Below are positions 31,001 through 38,301 of a stretch of DNA of 43,087 nucleotides, one piece after another. The translations under genes were made by a program, and so were the position numbers. This DNA is from a virus. Position 1 is the first letter of the stretch. Each line of letters begins with the position of its first letter. Location: positions 1 through 43,087 of IMG/VR virus record IMGVR_UViG_3300033153_003299; one strand, written 5' to 3'. Below the pieces are notes generated by a model. The model worked only from the letters and a program-made list of their open reading frames with translations. It was not told the origin of the DNA and searched no databases.

Positions 31001-31781
31001 TCGTCTGCCGTGCCCCTTCTTTCACTTCAGATAACTTTAACAATTCCTGTGCTGCCTGCTGACCTTTCTTGAATCTTCTCGACTTCATAAAGGCATGCGC
31101 TGCCTTAAACGGAACCCCTATGGATCTGAATATCGCTTCAGCTGACGCAACATCTCCCGCTATTCCCGTCGCAACCTGCGGTAATACCAAGCTATCCCTT
31201 ATCTCATCGTGCGAAATTCCGGCTTTTACAGCCGCATCAATATCCGGCTGCATACGGTTAGTGAACTCTTTAATCAAACGATTACCAAGAAATCTATCTT
31301 CTTTCAAAGCACGTTTCCCGCGCTCTCCGGCTGTGAGTTCAGGGTCTTCCCCGAACAGTCCAGCAACTGCGTCAGTCACTAGGCGCTCAGCGATAACAAC
31401 CGTGTCTATAATAGGAGCGGCACCCGCTAACGGAGGAGCCAATAATGTGGCAGGCGGAACTTTCCCTGTGTCAAGCCCGAAAGCCATTGACGTAAGAGGG
31501 AATGCTTCCTCTCTGGAAACTTCTCCGAGATTCTTAGTAATATCAAGCCCTACTTTCCCTATGGCTTGTCCTGATTTGAACTCTGGAGATATAGCTGGAG
31601 GGGTAATCCCGAATGGTCCCATCGCAGATGGGTCTGGTGGAGTGGGTAATTCTCTCTTAATAGCTGGGTTTGGGATATTAACATCAATAACCTCTCTCGC
31701 AGGAGCGGAGGCAGGGACGTTAAATACTTCGCGCTTATCTAAGAAAGGATTTGGAATATCTACATCAATGATCTCTGGCAT
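24993..31781 (-). CDS. giant internal virion (ejection) protein
   Basis: A 2,262-residue protein from the ATG at 31781, with AGGAGAGG upstream. The N-terminus holds two copies of a short motif (IIDVDIPNPF, VIDVNIPNPA). Residues about 280-530 are very charged and contain four copies of GRGxxKDxPFxPxxKxxGQ near residues 298, 377, 454 and 506, embedded in Arg/Glu/Gln-rich helices. A Lys/Ala-rich stretch follows (AARAAKAAKKKIAKKVVKK). The rest is mostly predicted helix with basic patches and several hydrophobic segments. No RNA polymerase, lytic transglycosylase or peptidase motif was recognised. Very large helical proteins at the end of podovirus structural operons are typically packed in the capsid and ejected into the host; the role here is inferred. 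Confidence 0.8.
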   Translation of the reverse strand: MPEIIDVDIPNPFLDKREVFNVPASAPAREVIDVNIPNPAIKRELPTPPDPSAMGPFGITPPAISPEFKSGQAIGKVGLDITKNLGEVSREEAFPLTSMAFGLDTGKVPPATLLAPPLAGAAPIIDTVVIAERLVTDAVAGLFGEDPELTAGERGKRALKEDRFLGNRLIKEFTNRMQPDIDAAVKAGISHDEIRDSLVLPQVATGIAGDVASAEAIFRSIGVPFKAAHAFMKSRRFKKGQQAAQELLKLSEVKEGARQTKSALSKAQKGKLLEQRRIQDQGKLDEALRPFKGQEVGRGTRKDRPFSPFGKEEGQAADAARQADLQRRALEQRQKPLKKSAIPKAEKKRIIAEAEAAEKARLQESLESSAEQEAGRGTRKDRPFTPGDKGKGQVTYERQQREIAERNRLERQKKLKKSKISKVEKQNIIERAAQAEQDRLQESLGGGKGADVGRGRVKEVPFTPFNKESGKVAQERLSRAAIEKKQASKGLEKKLEPFKGQAEHRPGLPTDKPFTPFEVGEGKAAEAALKQGKGKLTPSELRASKGEQVEFPFIKEKAARAAKAAKKKIAKKVVKKTKGLVKVKIKPEKVEEVVFKKGSKAAAKDKLLKVTFKPKDKGSGLEVIIEGRKTEFNSFEKAQKFIKEQSAKAIAEGRDGAVVVTTFPGGLSKADIKAFKPTKALIKKFSAATSKPDKVKFKQHPKISEALDDVVNMLGDAEPSIKVRKPEGGFTNIPGGFPEELSGYSYKRIAAIAKNLKSGKKLKPLQLDIMEDIANVHSKMIGTRSPLSKLFKNLKKQAKATRRTLKDQVKDIGDVLTPGKELQFGGLKPSEKSKKALARLLQDFKRSSFKNFKQYVVKNKARFNLTDKDVDKIVRSERDFYTVRTENLREVARKSKDMDTFIQESIDTDFFPKGKKTIRGDKAAILEEAHPSLTDTSVQLAKDTKSLNVAKVNKRAAKRRGDIKAQKKAATDIEHFEKKVALNPLSKQSKEIVASKQQADKLTKELEDLVPDLHKEGAGRSADKQRNFESDAINERIRELIKSKTTDITADPPIDQKISDIRRLREQRFKELRKLESLEDRRPRSFVDDARAKDRQKVEDLHSEIGNIQADLADHVTDLAKAEIEGNVDIARAFKTVIRQLEDKLAKKEINLSELIARRKAHPTMPSLRTSIVNEAKMDKVSVDAVIKNKRGLYNELYREGEITAQDANRRLAALDDISVDIGQLKGIFKSAKLQKRTLQSKKNDILTVLKGIKPIRGRIGMGLGSIGMDDAGKDAMKRLLKSAEKVNKGVGRYLKEDLGLGDKQVKSILKSIKLQEQIIPKAPSPTKTVPGSVTPDGKPKTVKKSKVLLDFEKEAMKTPEIDLAVYKLNPATGKMGWVGGTQINNIPVGKLLAKGEISKELAELIVRGSKMDRTILDKFPTISDALRKGTPITKKMMRVFRDFINLAPEERFAMADVPVNIGLNILDNPKLDPITKADLAIEAAHDWITLRNAFGGMLRASGKPRRTKAYLTKLRQLLDDAQLSPAQRKEIGAIITRLETHSERANLWDLIHEVGVNNMLFSAVTIKRNLVGNTIGVALQPGDKLGQAIVSLIPGTRNKASFAELPALIVGQIAALPRAVSRGMKFLRFGDTENILRNITKKIRKQRLKKGPATAKQRTKVRKLMEEARFELRERDVTRMSEVRAGRGQSFSTRRQFGSEFERKHPVFTSVFDTTGAITNTGSRILVGTDKFFGEIAKGGVTAAAKVQKAMRTDPKNWRKVIKQTRFTRKEKEDLVESAMEYVFRDKLSKTMTKASEFIGGIRPLGVPVGKALVPFFKTTVKLGRFVWNRSVLKLIEEAARMVGTRTKAGNVEFVFRGLDAKEVGKAINGMAVTTALAAYVWKNNGRFVGVAKTKEERNIVRMRDLEEIRIEWLDKDGNIKGTLPMNNLLPATPFVSALAAITQKNKRILNNEPAEDVYASETNAFVKSMLQQSVYNNLNEINRATGSLLDEKVAVNADGSADQASMRSGLQRYFKRLLAGRAIPAQLREIKRTGKMFGIDIAEEDRSIFETSGESLNVFGIPTGLPTPKAVGEEIRSGLPKFKGPIGKLQETYPFLSDKGLVRRVDFTGEIAKRSRRVTMTEIMGGGRKPKKDAILEELQRLKIFPGDAPQTKAVPIPVGSKASIKTRLTAEQQRQFNIDAGPKIMTALGRFMESEKYRDTPDELKEQYVRKIINFIRNIQGTVEGIKAFKRQLLSPEGRKQLDFDTFKGFNNYFFQPKK

Positions 31782-31789
31782 CACCTCTC

Positions 31790-32338
31790 CTAATTCTTGA
31801 TGAATCCTTTGCTAATAGCTTCAGACCTCGGCATGTCTGCCGTAGTCCCATCAGAAAATCTTATAGTAACAACATCGGTGGTTTCAGCGGGAGGAGGCGT
31901 AGCGCCATCTTTTGGAAGAAGCGTGTTCGCCATAAATGCCTTAAACGGATCAACGGCAGGAGCTAATTTCACGTCTCCTCCTTGTGTGCCCTCGACAGTA
32001 TTTATAACTTGTCCAGTAGACGGGTCTACAATTTGCGTGCTCTTAGGTGTTTTTAGCTCCTCTTGCCCTCGGTCATACTTCTCTAAGGCGGTCTTTCGCG
32101 ACTGCGCCCCTTGGGATTCTGATTGTGCTTCTGCTGCCGCTATCTTGAATGGCTGCGTTGTCTGTGCCACGTCTATCGCGCCCTGTGTCTTAACGTCCTG
32201 CTCCATCTGAAGAAGTCCGCGCTTACGTGCATCCTCGACGATATTCGTAATGGCTTGTCCTAAACCTGATACGGGGCTATTTGCTTTCCCTATACTCTGT
32301 CCGATTTGAAATGATTGCATTGGGTCTGGTGCTAACAT
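31790..32338 (-). CDS. probable internal virion protein
   Basis: A 182-residue protein with a helical N-terminal half rich in Ala, Gln and Lys (LGQAITNIVEDARKRGLLQMEQDV, FKIAAAEAQSESQGAQSRK), a Pro/Thr linker and a small C-terminal strand-rich domain (VVTIRFSDGTTADMPRSEA) ending ISKGFIKN. It lies between the zincin-like protein and the giant protein. Helix-rich Ala/Gln proteins here are commonly ejection or core components. No family recognised. Confidence 0.6.
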   Translation of the reverse strand: MLAPDPMQSFQIGQSIGKANSPVSGLGQAITNIVEDARKRGLLQMEQDVKTQGAIDVAQTTQPFKIAAAEAQSESQGAQSRKTALEKYDRGQEELKTPKSTQIVDPSTGQVINTVEGTQGGDVKLAPAVDPFKAFMANTLLPKDGATPPPAETTDVVTIRFSDGTTADMPRSEAISKGFIKN

Positions 32339-32347
32339 GGCTTACTC

Positions 32348-33679
32348 CTATGCTGTTGCGGTTTGCGGGTTGAGTGCTCCTTGTATCATCGACTCCCCAA
32401 TACCGCTGAATAATTGTTTGAATTCGGTTGCCGTCTGTACGTCAACACCAGTTTGCATCATAAGTTCGGACACGTCTAGCTCAGCAAGTTTTGCGTACTG
32501 CGTGAACTGTGATTGGTCTAAGCGAAGCAACTCTTGCATTGTCACGATCTTATTCGCTTGTTGCTGCTGCTTGTACTGGAACTCTAACTGCGCCTTTTCT
32601 TTCTCAGCCTGGTCGACGAGCTGTGCTCGTAAACGCCCGAATTGACTGGTGTCAGACTCGCTCAGCGCACCACCACCTTGTCCATCTCGGAACCTGTTCT
32701 CCAAAGCAGTTATGTTTTCTTTAAGCCTCAAATCAATCGGGTCGAACATCTCCTGTGGCACTGTTCCAAATGGATCGTCGATAATTCTCTTCGCTTCACC
32801 AAATCCTAAGTCGTACGCTGGGCTTCCGCCCTCTGCTCCGATACGTCCTTTCAAGTCGTCACGGATTCCACTGAAGTCCGGTGTCTGTGTTTTTGGAGCC
32901 ATAAGCCCGCCAAGAAGAGACACCGCTGCTCCTGGGAGAGACTTTTGGAAAGTGTCCATAACACCGCCACCCTCTTTTCCTCCTCCTGAAAATATATTCT
33001 TTATAAAATTTCCGGCTCCACCAGATTCAGGTGCTGTTGGCTGAGAGAATTTGAATCCTGGATACGGTTGGGTTGGCGAAGGCATACGATCCGTACCGAT
33101 AGACCCCGTAGGAGCTCCTGACGATTTGAACAACTGGTCGAAGACATTAGGAGCAGCGTTGGCTGCGGATACCCCACCGAACTTATTCCCAATAGGTAAC
33201 ATTTGTGCTCCGCCAGTCTTCTGAAATCCCGGCATCCCTGCTCCTAATATATTTCCGAAACCTTGGTCTGCTGCACCAGATCCGCTCATAGGTGTAGCTC
33301 CTGTCAGCCCTAAGTTCTTTAGACTAAATCCTGATGTTGGCGCTGCTGGTCCCGGAGTGAACACATTCTTTACACCACGTCCAAGCGCGCTAACGCCGGA
33401 GCCGACCGCTCCCATAGCAGACTTTCCAAAATCTCCTATCCCGCTGAACATACTTCCCATATCTTTATACCGGATACCATCAACCTCATGCGGCGACGTC
33501 CCCTGCATTAGCTCGTCGAGCTCATGGGATATTGTCCCTTTGGTTATATCGTTGTACCCTGTGTCACGGATGTATGCGACACCCTTCTTTGCATCCGCTG
33601 CACCGAGGGAAGTCTTCGCCCGCTCGAATGGCAGCTTGTCGAAGTTTTCAGAACTTAAGATTTTTACAGTGTATGACAT
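32348..33679 (-). CDS. virion protein with zincin-like N-terminal domain
   Basis: A 443-residue protein. Residues 1-72 form a domain shared with the protein at 34034-34768: a VAYIR strand, then TISHELDELMQGTSPHEVDGIR (H52, E53, E56, H64, E65), which looks like a zinc-peptidase helix of the form HExxE with a further SPHE. The middle (80-250) is Gly/Ala/Pro-rich and partly hydrophobic. The C-terminal third is a Gln-rich coiled coil (QAEKEKAQLEFQYKQQQQ). The make-up suggests an ejection or tail-core protein that could act on membranes or proteins. The peptidase idea is an inference; the third zinc ligand is uncertain. It overlaps the upstream gene by 32 bases. Confidence 0.65.
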   Translation of the reverse strand: MSYTVKILSSENFDKLPFERAKTSLGAADAKKGVAYIRDTGYNDITKGTISHELDELMQGTSPHEVDGIRYKDMGSMFSGIGDFGKSAMGAVGSGVSALGRGVKNVFTPGPAAPTSGFSLKNLGLTGATPMSGSGAADQGFGNILGAGMPGFQKTGGAQMLPIGNKFGGVSAANAAPNVFDQLFKSSGAPTGSIGTDRMPSPTQPYPGFKFSQPTAPESGGAGNFIKNIFSGGGKEGGGVMDTFQKSLPGAAVSLLGGLMAPKTQTPDFSGIRDDLKGRIGAEGGSPAYDLGFGEAKRIIDDPFGTVPQEMFDPIDLRLKENITALENRFRDGQGGGALSESDTSQFGRLRAQLVDQAEKEKAQLEFQYKQQQQANKIVTMQELLRLDQSQFTQYAKLAELDVSELMMQTGVDVQTATEFKQLFSGIGESMIQGALNPQTATA

Positions 33680-34034
33680 TTGTAACTCCCTCGGTTATTT
33701 TATTCTTCCTGAACTGAGCTCCTACTCGCACCCACTTCACTTTGTTTATATTTTTGAACCTCTTCTTCAAATCTTTCAGACCGCTGTTAAATTCCCGGTG
33801 TATCTGAGCACCCATCGACCGGCTCTTGTATGCTAAGAACTGGTCGATGTAAAGTGTCGCCCCATCGACGTTGTCCTCGGCAAGCGTCCACGGAACATGG
33901 TGCGTCAGAAACTTCTCGTCGTCATCTCCTACAAAGAACGTTACTACTCCCGCCACGTGACCATCCCGTAGGATGAGTACCGCCCTGCCACGTGCTAACA
34001 TATCGTAATAATACTGTTGCTGTGCTTCGTCCAT
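33648..34034 (-). CDS. GNAT-like acetyltransferase fold protein
   Basis: A 128-residue protein with strand and helix order reminiscent of GNAT enzymes: AVLILRDGHVAGVVTFFVGD (two strands with the typical turn), TLYIDQFLAYKSRSMG (strand into the acetyl-CoA-binding position, though without a clean Q/RxxGxG/A), then a long basic helix (QIHREFNSGLKDLKKRFK) and KWVRVGAQF. Similar small acetyltransferase-like genes occur within structural operons of environmental short-tailed phages. Activity is doubtful because the CoA loop is not canonical. It lies between two proteins that share the zincin-like domain and overlaps both. Confidence 0.5.
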   Translation of the reverse strand: MDEAQQQYYYDMLARGRAVLILRDGHVAGVVTFFVGDDDEKFLTHHVPWTLAEDNVDGATLYIDQFLAYKSRSMGAQIHREFNSGLKDLKKRFKNINKVKWVRVGAQFRKNKITEGVTNVIHCKNLKF

Positions 34035-34768
34035 TAGGTAAAGGTCGATCCTAATTTCTTTTGGTCTTGCAGGAACTGTTTACGTGCTAAGTCAGAACTC
34101 GATCTAGCAGAGCTCAGTGCTCCTGAGAAAGCTGTGTTCCCCTCAGTTCCACCAAGTCCACGAAAGCGTTCGAACACACTCTTCTGTTGCGCGTCAGCAT
34201 TTCTAGTTAAGTTAGATAGGCTCTTATCGAACTCCGTCCTTCCGAGTGGCTGCTGAGTCTGTGGAGCGAATGCTGAGGTTGTTCCCGTCGGTTGAAATCC
34301 CGGTAATGCCGTCTGTTGCGGCTGTTTCGTCTTACCAAATACGTTTCCAGTAGCTATAAGATTTTTACCACCAGATATAGCCGCAGAGGTAGCTGCTGCT
34401 CCAGCAATCGGAGCCGCTATCGAGCCAAGCCCAGATGCAAATGCAGACCCTAATGTTGCTGGACCTGCCGCTCCTCCTAACCCTGCCGCAGGAGCTCCCA
34501 TACTTGCAATCCAACTAATTAACGGTCCTATAAATGGAAGCTTATAGCGTACCCCATTGATTTCATGGGGCGACGTCTGCTGCATAAGCTCGTCGAACTC
34601 ATGGTTGATGGTGCTCATATCTAACTCTTTCACACCAGTCTTCCGAATGTAGGCGGTCTTCTCCTTCACTATTGTCATACCTAGCGCTTCGTTTGCCTTA
34701 TCATATGGAAGCACGTTGAAATCTTTGTCATCTAAAATGTGTATCGTAAACTCTTCACTTGGTTTCAT
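34034..34768 (-). CDS. virion protein with zincin-like domain and hydrophobic Gly/Ala core
   Basis: A 244-residue protein. Residues 8-76 match the N-terminal domain of the protein at 32348-33679, including STINHEFDELMQQTSPHEI (H56, E57, E60, H68, E69) and NGVRYK. Residues 80-135 are Gly/Ala-rich and hydrophobic (APAAGLGGAAGPATLGSAFA), able to insert in a membrane. The rest is polar, with a basic helical end (RSSSDLARKQFLQDQKKLG). Together with its paralogue it probably forms part of the ejected core. Its stop overlaps the next ATG (TAATG at 34034). Confidence 0.65.
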   Translation of the reverse strand: MKPSEEFTIHILDDKDFNVLPYDKANEALGMTIVKEKTAYIRKTGVKELDMSTINHEFDELMQQTSPHEINGVRYKLPFIGPLISWIASMGAPAAGLGGAAGPATLGSAFASGLGSIAAPIAGAAATSAAISGGKNLIATGNVFGKTKQPQQTALPGFQPTGTTSAFAPQTQQPLGRTEFDKSLSNLTRNADAQQKSVFERFRGLGGTEGNTAFSGALSSARSSSDLARKQFLQDQKKLGSTFT

Positions 34769-34795
34769 AATCTCTCCTTTACCCTTTCACAGCTA

Positions 34796-36226
34796 TCACC
34801 ACCAGACGATAACAAGACCGTCCCCTGGGTTAGACCCATTACTATCCCCGTCTGCAGACCCTCCACCACCAGCTCCTGAGTTCTCGTCCGCGTCATATCC
34901 TTTGGTACCAACACCATCTTGACCACCTTGACCGCCTCTTCCAAAAACAGATCCTCCACCGCCTGCTCCATGTGCGTTTATCCCACCTCCTCCTGCTCCC
35001 ATAGAAAAGAAAGCACGTGTTCCACCAGCACGGCTTCCATCGCTCGGTGCGTCCCAGTCCTCTCCGATAGGCGCCCCGCCTACAGCAGCAGCTCCACCAT
35101 TCCCTCCTCTTGCTGTTAGTCCCGTCCCACCTGTGTCAAATATTGTATCTTCACCAGCATTACTAGACCCAGCACTAGCTTTGACTCCGACCTGAATAGT
35201 ATATGTGGTGGAAGGAGTTACAGTATATGGGACGCCAACGCAGTGTTCTCCAGCTCCGCCCCCTCCACCACCAGATCCACCAACAGTAGCCCCCGCTCCC
35301 CCTGCACCAATCATTGTCAGGTAAACTTTTGTTATGCCTTCTGGAGACGACCATGTTCCGTCGGACGTGAATACTTCCTTCCCAATGACGCCCCCATTTG
35401 TAAGCTGTATCTCTGTTCCTGTAGACTCTCCTCGGTAAAATAGTTCTGTTGTTCCATTAACCTCTTTAGTATAAATAGCTCCTTCATTAGCAATCGTAGA
35501 AGGTCCCGACGCCCTCTCTGTAATCTTTAGAACATCAAATGTAGACGTATCAACAGATTCCAACGGAGAGCGTGCGAACTGCCACGTAGACTTTCCGTGG
35601 TTCAATCTCACTGCATCAAATATCCCTTCCTGAGCGTTACCGTCAACCATCAGCACCACGTCAAGCTTCGTAGCTGTTGCAGAAAGAGTATGTGTTATGG
35701 TCAGAAGCTCCCACCCAGTTGTACCAGTATGGTAGTTAGATTCTGATGTCGTCACTCCGTCGTCAAGCTGAATCCGTGCATTGCTCGCGTCGGTTGCGTA
35801 CACCAATGCAGCCAGTGTCACATCTTTACCACGCCAATAGCTATTCTCTGATCCGTCAATCGTTGCGAAGATCGTCTGACGCGATGCGCTTCCGTCAGCG
35901 TCGGAGGTAATAGAGTAAGCGTTCTCTCCCACACGAACGTCTGCCGTCTCCTGTGCCTCTGTACCACCACCTTCTACAGTCCAGTTGTCCGGTTTGGGAG
36001 TGGCGGAAAATAAGTCGAATGCCCCGTTCTCAACAAGGTTCAACGTACTGACATTCTCAGGAGAACTAAGGTTGTCTAAATCCTCATCATACGCCTGGAC
36101 AGTAACGCCAATGGCAGACACGTCTGTAACGTTCGCCAGATCGTCCTGGATGTTTCGTAGGTCAATACCTTTTAACGTAGTCCCGTCGTCCGTACCGCCC
36201 CAATAATGTGTCCATACAATAGCCAT
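34796..36226 (-). CDS. tail fibre / adhesin with glycine-rich tip
   Basis: A 476-residue protein. The first 35 residues (MAIVWTHYWGGTDDGT, KGIDLRNIQDD) match the start of the tail-collar protein at 39971-40669 and are probably the virion attachment module. Residues about 62-210 look like a jelly-roll carbohydrate-binding domain (NLVENGAFDLF, DNWTVEGGGTE, then DVRVGENAYSITSD). Residues 320-476 are extremely rich in Gly (GAGGAGATVGGSGGGGGG, ending GDGLVIVWW), like the polyglycine receptor-binding tips of T-even adhesins and other glycine-rich phage tips. It should bind a host surface sugar or protein. Confidence 0.8.
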   Translation of the reverse strand: MAIVWTHYWGGTDDGTTLKGIDLRNIQDDLANVTDVSAIGVTVQAYDEDLDNLSSPENVSTLNLVENGAFDLFSATPKPDNWTVEGGGTEAQETADVRVGENAYSITSDADGSASRQTIFATIDGSENSYWRGKDVTLAALVYATDASNARIQLDDGVTTSESNYHTGTTGWELLTITHTLSATATKLDVVLMVDGNAQEGIFDAVRLNHGKSTWQFARSPLESVDTSTFDVLKITERASGPSTIANEGAIYTKEVNGTTELFYRGESTGTEIQLTNGGVIGKEVFTSDGTWSSPEGITKVYLTMIGAGGAGATVGGSGGGGGGAGEHCVGVPYTVTPSTTYTIQVGVKASAGSSNAGEDTIFDTGGTGLTARGGNGGAAAVGGAPIGEDWDAPSDGSRAGGTRAFFSMGAGGGGINAHGAGGGGSVFGRGGQGGQDGVGTKGYDADENSGAGGGGSADGDSNGSNPGDGLVIVWW

Positions 36227-36234
36227 TGTTACTC

Positions 36235-36474
36235 CTATAGTTTAGTCAACGTTGTATGATACCAGTCTCCAAGATAACTGATGTACAACCGATATTGTGC
36301 TCCGAAGATAGATAGGACAACCTTTGTCTCCTGTGGCGCGTCAAACGCCGGCGAAGCAGCAGCCGTCACATCAAACTCTATGTTACCGTTATTTATTATG
36401 GAGCGCACTTCGTCAGAGAAGTCCTGAAGGTCTAAGCGCTCTTTAGATAAGTCGAAGTCCTGTACCTTAGCCAT
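36235..36474 (-). CDS. small tail-associated protein
   Basis: A 79-residue protein: an acidic N-terminal half (DFDLSKERLDLQDFSDEVRSII) and a strand-rich C-terminal half with many aromatics (VVLSIFGAQYRLYISYLGDWYH). It shares one base with the nozzle gene (TAATG-type junction) and lies just ahead of the fibre gene, so it may connect fibre and tail. Not recognised. Confidence 0.6.
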   Translation of the reverse strand: MAKVQDFDLSKERLDLQDFSDEVRSIINNGNIEFDVTAAASPAFDAPQETKVVLSIFGAQYRLYISYLGDWYHTTLTKL

Positions 36475-38300
36475 TATCTTATCTTTGTCCCTTTACCTAT
36501 GCTCATTGCCTTTACGTTGTAGTCTATCTTTAGCAGCTCCCAACGCTTTGCACACGCAGCATCGCCAGTCTTGTACACCTCGTAACTCGCTCCTGTGAAG
36601 TCGTCCGCTGGGGATGTTCCCGTCATAGTGCCCACAGTCGCCGACGTCGCGGAGACGTACGTGAAATCGTAAACAAAGTTTTTGTGTTCCCCGTCTTCTA
36701 TCCATATCTTCCACCCGTTTGCTGCTGTCATATCTGTCGTCCAGACAGTGCTGGTTCCCGTGACACTCGTACCACCACCAGACCCGGCTATCGTTCCGGT
36801 AGAATACCTACAGATTTCGCCAGGCACTCCATTTGTATGTAGGCGGAACCTATACATATTTGAGGTAACTGGTATATTGACATGGTGTCCTAGCACAGCA
36901 ACGTCACTCCCTAACATTGCCGACGTTCCCAATACTGTGTTCTCACCAAGAAACCGGTCACGCGTGTTATACATCGCTACCTGCGTTCGAGCGTGCCACG
37001 TCTTGTCAAAGTCCGTCCGGTCTTCATAATACAGTTTGTACCCACCGACCGGTGTGAAATGTAAGTCGACTGTCTCAGCCTTCTTAAACCTCTCCAACGA
37101 CTGTCCCAACGGAGGGCTTTCATATTCCTCAACTATCACCTCACCATCATCGTCGTTCACATCAGTAAACATTTTGTGCAACTTTCCTGTGTAATCCGCG
37201 CCGACAAGGAACAAACGCCCTATACCATCCTGCGCGATTGTTGCAGATGCGAAGCGCATATTCTGATATGGATAATAGCTGAACGTACGTACGTCTACAT
37301 TCAGACAAAACTCGTTGGTATCGTCGCCCTTCTTCGTTACGAACAACCGGTAGATTCTACGGATTGTATCGTACACAGCTAGGCTGTTTCCTATCTTCCC
37401 TCGGTCCACGTACCCCAATGCAATCTTCGTATCGTTGTTCGGCTTTCTATATTTGTCAGAGATAATCTGCAACGTACTCGTTCCGTTATACGCATAAATG
37501 TTTAGGTCATACCCCATGAACAGTACGACCTCTCCGAACTCATCCGTTGCCACTGTCTGTGCTGTGCGTGGAACAACTCCAGAGGTATCAATAACCTTTT
37601 TGAACTCCCATACCACTACACCACCAACGAAACTAAGCAGGAACACTCCGGTCTTTGTGGACGCGTACGGCTTACCATTGTACTCAAAGAATCCAGTAAT
37701 CTCATCATCCCGTCCGCCGGACAGCGTAAAGAACTCTGTGTACGTACCGCCAATCATGCTGTTGGTATCTTCGTAGTAAATACGTAGCGGCTCACCACTC
37801 ACGTTACCACCTAGAAGGAAACCAGCGGATTCTGTCACGTGCTTAAATCCCGGTGCGCTTGCGCTAAGGATAGACATAGTCCCAGCAGTGCCATCCCAGT
37901 AATACGGGGCGCCATGATCTTCAAACGTATGTATCAAATATTTATTGACCAACCCGAAGTACGACTGTACTCGTGTCACACCTGCACGGATTGTCGTCTG
38001 CGTGCCTTCTAAATCGTCGAGCGTCCTCACAGCATTCCCCTGATGGGTCACGAGCTTCTGCACTCCCGCGTCATTCCCAAAGTTCACACTCGCATACCCT
38101 TGGTCAGTTGAACCAGTTGCATCGGTTATGGAAACATATCCAGGGCGCTTGCGGATTACGGTATCGTCGAACTCTATGTCAATAGCGTTAGGAGACTCAG
38201 TGTCTTTAAGGGACGTAATATCTTCGTCATAGTTTACCCCCATGCCACCGAGGTCTTCTAAGTTAACTGTGCTCGTTCTGTTTTGCGGTCCTATCGCCAT
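36474..38300 (-). CDS. tail nozzle / packaged-DNA stabilisation-like protein
   Basis: A 608-residue beta-rich protein. It opens with VNLEDLGGMGVNYDEDITSLKDTE-like text and RKRPGYVSIT, typical of podovirus nozzle or P22 gp10-like proteins, whose repeated sheets form a propeller around the DNA exit channel. Many Gly/Tyr/Trp-rich strand repeats follow. Residues about 497-585 (YSTGTIAGSGGGTSVTGTST...) are an inserted beta domain that also occurs twice in the adaptor encoded next door. It lies right after the adaptor gene, the usual adaptor-nozzle order. Assignment is by size, order and sequence style. Confidence 0.72.
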   Translation of the reverse strand: MAIGPQNRTSTVNLEDLGGMGVNYDEDITSLKDTESPNAIDIEFDDTVIRKRPGYVSITDATGSTDQGYASVNFGNDAGVQKLVTHQGNAVRTLDDLEGTQTTIRAGVTRVQSYFGLVNKYLIHTFEDHGAPYYWDGTAGTMSILSASAPGFKHVTESAGFLLGGNVSGEPLRIYYEDTNSMIGGTYTEFFTLSGGRDDEITGFFEYNGKPYASTKTGVFLLSFVGGVVVWEFKKVIDTSGVVPRTAQTVATDEFGEVVLFMGYDLNIYAYNGTSTLQIISDKYRKPNNDTKIALGYVDRGKIGNSLAVYDTIRRIYRLFVTKKGDDTNEFCLNVDVRTFSYYPYQNMRFASATIAQDGIGRLFLVGADYTGKLHKMFTDVNDDDGEVIVEEYESPPLGQSLERFKKAETVDLHFTPVGGYKLYYEDRTDFDKTWHARTQVAMYNTRDRFLGENTVLGTSAMLGSDVAVLGHHVNIPVTSNMYRFRLHTNGVPGEICRYSTGTIAGSGGGTSVTGTSTVWTTDMTAANGWKIWIEDGEHKNFVYDFTYVSATSATVGTMTGTSPADDFTGASYEVYKTGDAACAKRWELLKIDYNVKAMSIGKGTKIR

Positions 38301-38301
38301 G

